Below are positions 27,568-32,897 of a stretch of 32,897 bases of DNA, in pieces. This DNA comes from Candidatus Aenigmatarchaeota archaeon (GTDB lineage Archaea; Aenigmatarchaeota; Aenigmatarchaeia; CG10238-14), in contig WJKS01000066.1 of assembly GCA_014728985.1 (NCBI GenBank), forward strand, positions 1-32,897, given 5' to 3'. The notes beneath the pieces are model-generated. The model was given only the letters and a program-made list of their open reading frames with translations. It searched no databases and was not told the origin of the DNA. The translations under genes were made by a program, and so were the position numbers. Every line of letters starts with the position of its first letter. Position 1 is the first letter of the stretch.

Positions 27568-27891
27568 TTAAAGTTCCATACCTTCTTTCAATGCTTGACT
27601 AACTATTGTAACTTTATTTTTCATTTCTTCAAATTCTTTTAGGGTATAACAGATAAAGTCCACGGGAAAGTCCTTCCCTTGTTCTACATGTCATTCCCAA
27701 GACATTTTTGACATAAACTCACTTCTTTTCCATATTTTATCAGAAATTACTAGCAGGTCTATATCACTCCATTTATGAGATTTACCAGTTTCAAATGATC
27801 CGAATAGAATAATCTTACTTATACCATATTTCCTAGCAATTTTCTTTTTAAAATCTCTCGCTAATTCTAGAGCTTCAGTTTCCTCCCCCAT
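27568..27891 (-). pseudogene. MNT nucleotidyltransferase with in-frame premature TGA
   Basis: MGEETEALELARDFKKKIARKYGISKIILFGSFETGKSHKWSDIDLLVISDKIWKRSEFMSKMSWE*HVEQGKDFPVDFICYTLKEFEEMKNKVTIVSQALKEGMEL*; TGA is at 27691..27693. Confidence 0.85.
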
Positions 27892-28115
27892 TCATTCACC
27901 TTCCTTCCCTTTTTGATTGTATCTTCTGTAGTTTTCTTATCAATCTCTTCTTCCATATCAGGGTATCTTGAAATTGTATAAAAGGATTAACATCTTTACA
28001 AAATCTCAAGATTTTCCTCGGGACCTTGACTTTTTTAGCAAGAGTTAGTAAGTCATGTAGTTTGTCAAAATTATTTGGTTTCTCATAATTTACGGAAGTG
28101 AAAAGATTTTTCTGG
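27867..28115 (-). pseudogene. HEPN-domain gene fragment, 5'-truncated and frameshifted
   Basis: NYEKPNNFDKLHDLLTLAKKVKVPRKILRFCKDVNPF [frameshift at the A-run ~27980-27983] YTISRYPDMEEEIDKKTTEDTIKKGRKVNEW; overlaps the MNT start. Confidence 0.75.
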
Positions 28116-28219
28116 CAGTCTCGGGAAATAAGGAATTTAAGGAAAAAGTAGGAGAGGAGCTAGGAAAGTATTGCCATGATATAAAACCTGAAGAATCCTT
28201 ATATTTTTTGAGTAACTAA
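28061..28219 (+). pseudogene. Possible C-terminal fragment of an unidentified protein
   Basis: Start-less frame KIIWFLIIYGSEKIFLAVSGNKEFKEKVGEELGKYCHDIKPEESLYFLSN*; soluble-protein-like composition. Confidence 0.4.
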
Positions 28220-28257
28220 TAAATCTTCAAATAGATTACTCTACAAGAATTAGTTAT

Positions 28258-28332
28258 GCTCCCGTAGTCTAGCCCGGTCAAGGATATGGGCCTCTCGAGC
28301 CTAAGACGCGGGTTCAAATCCCGCCGGGAGCA
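28258..28332 (+). tRNA. tRNA-Glu(CTC)
   Basis: Acceptor GCTCCCG/CGGGAGC, anticodon loop CTCTCGA, T arm GCGGG-TTCAAAT-CCCGC, discriminator A. Confidence 0.93.
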
Positions 28333-28410
28333 CTTATCTTAATTAATTGAATCTTGATGAGATTTTTGATGAATTAAACGAATTTAAGTTTTATTGTCTC
28401 TTAATAAAAC

Positions 28411-28755
28411 ATGAAAGTCAGAATACCGGTCTTTTATTCAAAGGATGAGGTAATAGGTTTTGAAAATCCATATGGTACGAGAATACTCGCACCTGAACCT
28501 TTATATAGAGCCTATGGTGGTTTTGCCCGAGGAATAGTAGACGGAGTAACTCAAGAGGCACTTGAGCATGGATTTGATGCGCCCGATGAATTAGCACCAG
28601 AAATGGAAAGATATATTCTTATAGAAGCATGGGACAGGTTAGATAGGTTTGCACTTTTAACTGATGTGGTAGCCGTAAAAGGAGGAGTAACAGTTTTGAA
28701 TTATCCCGGAATAACCGCTCAAAGACTTATTGATAAGACTTTAGGTAGAATATGA
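28411..28755 (+). CDS. Hypothetical protein
   Basis: 114-codon ORF with balanced composition and an upstream TATA-like region. Confidence 0.6.
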   Translation: MKVRIPVFYSKDEVIGFENPYGTRILAPEPLYRAYGGFARGIVDGVTQEALEHGFDAPDELAPEMERYILIEAWDRLDRFALLTDVVAVKGGVTVLNYPGITAQRLIDKTLGRI

Positions 28756-29370
28756 TTAATCTAGCCTTTCTAGTACCTTTTTAATACCAATCTTCTTTTC
28801 CTCTTCCAGAATAACACTTAACTTAGCCTTAGTACTAGGTTTATCGGGAACAATAGAACAACAGCCAGCATGAACAATCCCTTGGCCGAAAGTCCCTATC
28901 TCCCTTCCTATTTCCATGATTTCTTCCTTGTCCATCCCAAGCAAGGGTCTGATTATTGGAACTTTTACACTTTGGGAAATTACCACAATATTCTGAAGGG
29001 TCTGTGAGGCTTTTGATCCCAAGAATTCCCCGGTAACTATAGCATCTGAACCGAATTTCTCGCACAATTTCTCTGCAATTCTGAACATCATTCTCCGACA
29101 AAGAACACAAGTATATCTTCTTTCGCATTTCTTGGATATTTCTAACAAGTTCTTACCATTAGGAACAGCAATAAGTTCACCAATATCCACATGTTCCCTT
29201 AGTCTTTCAATAGAATCTCTAACCCTTTTTATATTCTTCTCAGCTGTAAAAGGACTGTTGTCAAAATAAATAGGAATTACTTTATACCCAAGTCTACCCA
29301 CCATATAAGCTGCTACAGGACTGTCTATCCCGCCAGATATCAGTGATATTACAGACTTCATAATAAACAA
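28756..29370 (-). CDS. ThiI-like PP-loop protein (THUMP-less)
   Basis: PP-loop 'SLISGGIDSPVAAYM', 'CVLCRRMMFRIAEKL', 'AIVTGEFLGSKASQTLQNI', 'RPLLGMDKEEIMEIGREIGTF'. Confidence 0.88.
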   Translation of the reverse strand: MFIMKSVISLISGGIDSPVAAYMVGRLGYKVIPIYFDNSPFTAEKNIKRVRDSIERLREHVDIGELIAVPNGKNLLEISKKCERRYTCVLCRRMMFRIAEKLCEKFGSDAIVTGEFLGSKASQTLQNIVVISQSVKVPIIRPLLGMDKEEIMEIGREIGTFGQGIVHAGCCSIVPDKPSTKAKLSVILEEEKKIGIKKVLERLD

Positions 29371-29394
29371 TAGTCAAGAAAAGTTAAAAATCAA

Positions 29395-29757
29395 TTATTG
29401 TGCCTTAACTTCTTCAGGAGATTGCCTGTACACTCTTGCAAATTGTGGACATATGACCAGGAAATTATCATCTACTCCTACAATATCTCCGCCCATTGCA
29501 ATTGAACCCTTTCTGAGCTTTTGAACGGCTCTCTTAAGTTCACCCAAATTCTTCTCTCTTAAGGCTTTAATTTTCAGAAAAACAATATTTCCCTCCCTAA
29601 CAAGTCTTTGAACAGCTTCAACATCTCTGTAATCTTCAAGGTCTTCAATTCTAACCCTTACTCTCTGTTTGTTGTCAGTTGAACTATGATCCAACTCAAT
29701 AAACTGTTCTTCTAAGTTTCTCTCTTCGTCTTCCTTCTTGAATAACCCTAAAACCAA
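29395..29757 (-). CDS. sepF: Archaeal SepF cell-division protein
   Basis: 'VRVRIEDLEDYRDVEAVQRLVREGNIVFLKIKALREKNLGELKRAVQKLRKGSIAMGGDIVGVDDNFLVICP'; TTG start. Confidence 0.88.
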   Translation of the reverse strand: MVLGLFKKEDEERNLEEQFIELDHSSTDNKQRVRVRIEDLEDYRDVEAVQRLVREGNIVFLKIKALREKNLGELKRAVQKLRKGSIAMGGDIVGVDDNFLVICPQFARVYRQSPEEVKAQ

Positions 29758-29809
29758 TCATCTCACCTCTTAATCCTTACTTTTGATTTAACAAATTAAA
29801 TTTAAATAA

Positions 29810-30064
29810 CTATGACTCCTCATGAATACTCTCTAACATGCTAACAACGTTCCAAATCTGTGTTCTAGTGTACATTGGTATGTTAGGATCATTTGTTATC
29901 TCGTCAAGGTTTGATATGACTGAGTTCAATCTTACATCCATCTCTTTAGAGTCATCTTCCAGACTGGTTTTTGCCTCCTCAATCACTGATCTGACGTTTC
30001 TCGGGACTGTTCTGTCGTCTGCAATTTCTCCTAACAGGTTTATTATTGTTTCTAATTTTGACAT
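29810..30064 (-). CDS. UPF0147 family protein
   Basis: INLLGEIADDRTVPRNVRSVIEEAK...NDPNIPMYTRTQIWNVVSMLE. Confidence 0.9.
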   Translation of the reverse strand: MSKLETIINLLGEIADDRTVPRNVRSVIEEAKTSLEDDSKEMDVRLNSVISNLDEITNDPNIPMYTRTQIWNVVSMLESIHEES

Positions 30065-30082
30065 AAAAGCCCCTCATAATCA

Positions 30083-30412
30083 TCATTTCATCATTTTTTT
30101 AACGTTTTCTTCTATTTCTTTCAGGTTTTTGGTTACCCTATCCTCTGCTTTTTTAAGGGTTTTTAACCTCAGATCAATATCATCATTTTTCTCTTTTAAT
30201 TCGGTTTTCAGGTCCTTTGAGTCCTTTTTAATCATTATAGGACCTGAGATTTTATAAACCTTTTTGGATTTTCCTGCTTCCAGTTCTTCTAAAGCATTTT
30301 CCAATTCCAATTTCTGTAGTCTCAATTGCTCTTTCTGTAGCATGATTGTCTGATATTGTTGCTGATACATCTGAAACTGTCCTAGTATGTTAGAACTATC
30401 TAAATCAACCAT
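30083..30412 (-). CDS. pfdB: Prefoldin subunit beta
   Basis: QMYQQQYQTIMLQKEQLRLQKLELENALEELEAGKSKKVYKISGPIMIKKD. Confidence 0.9.
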   Translation of the reverse strand: MVDLDSSNILGQFQMYQQQYQTIMLQKEQLRLQKLELENALEELEAGKSKKVYKISGPIMIKKDSKDLKTELKEKNDDIDLRLKTLKKAEDRVTKNLKEIEENVKKMMK

Positions 30413-30474
30413 AATTAATCTCCTCTAATATTCAGGTATTTACAATGTTAAATAAGTTTGGTCTAGTATCTTAA

Positions 30475-30606
30475 TTACCTAGCCTGAACCTTCTTAATGG
30501 TCTTAGGTCTTTTCTTAGAAAAAATTCTGTACCCACAGAAAGGGCATCTAACTCTATCAATTACCTTTTCAACCTCTTTACCACATTTTAAGCATTTGAA
30601 TACCAT
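30475..30606 (-). CDS. rpoP: RNA polymerase subunit P (Rpb12-like); absent from the supplied ORF track
   Basis: [43 protein letters not shown]; start overlaps the L37Ae stop (TAATG). Confidence 0.9.
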   Translation of the reverse strand: MVFKCLKCGKEVEKVIDRVRCPFCGYRIFSKKRPKTIKKVQAR

Positions 30607-30842
30607 TATTCACCACTACTCCTTTTGGTTTTCGGGGTATATGCGCCTCCAGTCAATTTGGACCCACATCCTTTGCATTTCCATATACCGGCAGCCACCC
30701 TTTTAAGTTTCATTTTTTTACAGACAGGACATTGATGTTTTTTCTTCTGTTCTTTTTCTATCTTCCCAAGCAGTACTTTGGCCCTTCTTCCATATCTTGG
30801 ACCAAATCTTCCTGTTGTTCCGACCTTCTTTGTCCTTCCCAT
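30606..30842 (-). CDS. rpl37ae: Ribosomal protein L37Ae
   Basis: [22 protein letters not shown]...[33 protein letters not shown]. Confidence 0.94.
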   Translation of the reverse strand: MGRTKKVGTTGRFGPRYGRRAKVLLGKIEKEQKKKHQCPVCKKMKLKRVAAGIWKCKGCGSKLTGGAYTPKTKRSSGE

Positions 30843-30847
30843 TTAAA

Positions 30848-31117
30848 TCATCTTATTATTTTGAATTTATTCTTTTTGTTGGTCAATAAATTTAACAGTT
30901 CTTTTAGTTGTTTATCATCAATCATTTGTTTAATTTCACCAGACTGATATAATTGGACCAGATAGAGTTCCAATTGGTTTGCTAACTCTGGTTTCACAAG
31001 CTTTATTCTTCCCATCCTTTGTATAGCATCTTTGGTTAATATCTTCCTTACTATAGTCTTTTTCATTTGCTCGATTTCTTGCATTTTTTCTAATTCTTCA
31101 GGTGTCATTTCAGTCAT
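30848..31117 (-). CDS. PDCD5-family DNA-binding protein
   Basis: RKILTKDAIQRMGRIKLVKPELANQLELYLVQLYQSG. Confidence 0.92.
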   Translation of the reverse strand: MTEMTPEELEKMQEIEQMKKTIVRKILTKDAIQRMGRIKLVKPELANQLELYLVQLYQSGEIKQMIDDKQLKELLNLLTNKKNKFKIIR

Positions 31118-31539
31118 TTCTTAACCTCAGAGACTACCTCTTTAACAAACTTTCTCCCTTGCTCTGTTAAGACCCTACCTCTCTTCAGACCCTTATTTTT
31201 GGTTTCAACCAATCCAGCTGATTCTAGTTGCTGAAGTATCTTTCTTATGTGGTTTCCTCCCGCTCTCCTGAATCTTTCTGGTTTGTGACCCCGTTCTTTC
31301 CTACCTCCATATTCTGTTCTTAATCTTGATACACCTAGATAGGGACTTATTTCTAGTTTTCTAATTATAGATGCTGCACGGGTATACCACCAATCCTTTT
31401 TATGCGGTGGGAATTTAACATGAGACCCTGTCTTTGCAAAAATAGCCCATTCAGGTGGTTTCAACTCTTTATAACTCTTTTTCAGTTTCTCTTTGGCCAC
31501 TTCGATGAACTTAATTGGTTCGACTTCCTTGATTCGCAT
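31114..31539 (-). CDS. rps19e: Ribosomal protein S19e
   Basis: PPEWAIFAKTGSHVKFPPHKKDWWYTRAASIIRKLE...GGRKERGHKPERFRRAGGNHIRKILQQLE. Confidence 0.94.
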   Translation of the reverse strand: MRIKEVEPIKFIEVAKEKLKKSYKELKPPEWAIFAKTGSHVKFPPHKKDWWYTRAASIIRKLEISPYLGVSRLRTEYGGRKERGHKPERFRRAGGNHIRKILQQLESAGLVETKNKGLKRGRVLTEQGRKFVKEVVSEVKK

Positions 31540-31597
31540 ATTAACACAACTTTCAAATCTTAGTATATTAATGTTTATATTTGTTTTACATTCTTAA

Positions 31598-31918
31598 CTA
31601 TTTGGGTATTTTCTTTTTTTCTCCGCAGTTTAGACATTTAACAACCTTTAATTCAGGTAGTTTATCGCTGGTTATTTTGGCAGTTTTACCTATATATAAT
31701 AATGTATTGCATTTTTTACAAAAAGATCTTTTTCTCTCCTTGGATAATCTTATATTATATCTTAATCCTATTTTTCTGGCCAATTCCACATATCTCCTTG
31801 ACCTTTTTGGATATTTTTTTAACTCTTTCTTAGCAAGTTCAAAAAGTATATCTATCCTTTCTTTTGCTATTTTTAATTGCCACTTAGGTTTTTTTGACCT
31901 TCTCCTCATTTTCTTCAC
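31598..31918 (-). CDS. rnp4: RNase P protein component 4 (Rpp21/Rpr2)
   Basis: AKERIDILFELAKKELKKYPKRSRRYVELARKIGLRYNIRL...CKKCNTLL...CLNCGEKKKIP. Confidence 0.9.
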   Translation of the reverse strand: MKKMRRRSKKPKWQLKIAKERIDILFELAKKELKKYPKRSRRYVELARKIGLRYNIRLSKERKRSFCKKCNTLLYIGKTAKITSDKLPELKVVKCLNCGEKKKIPK

Positions 31919-32056
31919 TCTAAAATATGTATTTTTAAGTCTAAATTAACTTCACTTAGTTAAAATTAGTTACTACTATTGTATAGTTAAATATAGAAAA
32001 GTTTAAATACCTTTTGGATGTATTATTACTAGTTAATAGTAAATATGGGTGGATAG

Positions 32057-32897
32057 ATGAAGATGTTTAAGATATTCAGTTTAATTGTATTGTTTTTGTT
32101 AATTTTTTCAGTAGCAATTTTTGCTTGGGTTAATATTAATACTCCAGCGGATGGGGGAACTATAGTAAATAAATGTGGTGACAGTTGGGGTGCCTGTGGA
32201 CCTCATTGTTACGTTTCTGGGAATCATGCTTACTGTACTGCTCCTCCAGGGGGTAGAGTAGATAGGTACACATGCGATGGACATACATCTGAAGGCAATC
32301 CTTATGGTTATCCGGAATGTAGAAGTAATGGAGAATCATTAGGTGGAGGTACATATGGAATAACAGCAACTGGTTATAAAACTCAGCAGTTGGATGTTTA
32401 TTCTTGTTCAAGTGGCTATGATTGTCTGGTAGATTTTATTGTTTGGTATGGTCCTTATAGTAGTCCCACAACAACTACGACCACCACTACAACCAGTACA
32501 ACTACCACAACAACAATTCCACAGACATGTACTTTGGACATCTATGTATGGGATGCAGGAGATTTCACACCTTTAGATGCAAATATTTATATTGATAATA
32601 ATTTCCAAGGTTATAATGATCATTTAGCAGTTACTTTAAATGTAGGTACATATTCAGTTGAAGCAACTAAATCAGGATATAATTCTGACCAAAAAATTGT
32701 AAGTTGTTCATGTGGGCAGATAAAGAGAGTTGATCTATACTTAGATGAAATTTATATCAATCAGCCACCTGTAGCAATTGCAGGACCTGACCAGACTGTA
32801 TACGAAGGTGAATCCGTCACTCTAAACGGTTATGATTCATATGATCCAGACGGTTACATATCAGGTTACCAATGGAAAGAAGGATCAAGTATCCTAA
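32057..32897 (+). CDS. Secreted protein with Cys-rich domain, Thr-rich linker, PEGA-like and PKD domains; 3' partial, absent from the ORF track
   Basis: MKMFKIFSLIVLFLLIFSVAIFAWVNINTPADGG...PTTTTTTTTTSTTTTTTIPQTCTLDIYVWDAG...NQPPVAIAGPDQTVYEGESVTLNGYDSYDPDGYISGYQWKEGSSIL; open to the window end. Confidence 0.85.
   Translation, partial: MKMFKIFSLIVLFLLIFSVAIFAWVNINTPADGGTIVNKCGDSWGACGPHCYVSGNHAYCTAPPGGRVDRYTCDGHTSEGNPYGYPECRSNGESLGGGTYGITATGYKTQQLDVYSCSSGYDCLVDFIVWYGPYSSPTTTTTTTTTSTTTTTTIPQTCTLDIYVWDAGDFTPLDANIYIDNNFQGYNDHLAVTLNVGTYSVEATKSGYNSDQKIVSCSCGQIKRVDLYLDEIYINQPPVAIAGPDQTVYEGESVTLNGYDSYDPDGYISGYQWKEGSSIL

Noticed and set aside
27691-27693. TGA recoding (Trp or Sec) to explain the interrupted MNT gene
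   Set aside because: Other genes in the window end at TGA (e.g. herA-like, S27ae neighbours, mntA/thyA overlaps) without sensible read-through extensions, and the adjacent HEPN is also broken; simple pseudogenisation is more economical.
28345-28400. TTGATGA...TTGATGA pair downstream of tRNA-Glu as a box C/D sRNA
   Set aside because: No CTGA D boxes at suitable spacing.
1-32897. CRISPR array, rRNA operon, prophage or IS element
   Set aside because: No regularly spaced repeats, no rRNA-like sequence, and no transposase, integrase or phage structural genes were recognised on either strand.

Overview
Archaeal, AT-rich chromosomal window, possibly from a DPANN-type lineage (low-confidence inference). 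The archaeal calls rest on aRF1, RpoP, L37Ae, S19e, S24e, S27ae, PDCD5, Rnp4, prefoldin beta, UPF0147 and SepF. From left to right the window contains: (i) the 3' part of a large LamG/N-sequon-rich surface protein; (ii) an MntA-HepT (MNT/HEPN) toxin-antitoxin module, followed by a second truncated copy of the 3' end of the upstream surface gene (51-bp exact repeat plus a protein-conserving diverged extension); (iii) a PqqD-like protein and an HTH regulator; (iv) a six-gene co-directional block of secreted or membrane-anchored beta-sandwich proteins with an embedded MinD/ParA-like ATPase; (v) housekeeping genes (metallophosphoesterase, ValS, NUDIX, GlyA, ThyA, DHFR) mixed with small orphan ORFs; (vi) a VapBC module with a perfect 20-bp palindrome between TATA box and start codon; (vii) aRF1 with an atypical start; (viii) S24e/S27ae, SpoIIM-like and MazG-like genes; (ix) three tRNAs: Ser(CGA) with a 62-nt intron, Gly(CCC) and Glu(CTC); (x) a HerA-like ATPase next to a decayed HEPN-MNT pair (premature TGA, frameshift, 5' truncation); (xi) a ThiI-like/SepF/prefoldin/RpoP/L37Ae/PDCD5/S19e/Rnp4 cluster; and (xii) the start of a Thr-linker/PKD secreted protein that runs off the window. 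The strongest leads are the MinD-containing surface operon, the scar around MntA-HepT, the fossil HEPN-MNT locus, and box C/D-like motifs inside the tRNA-Ser intron. No database search was run; all family calls are from motif recognition.
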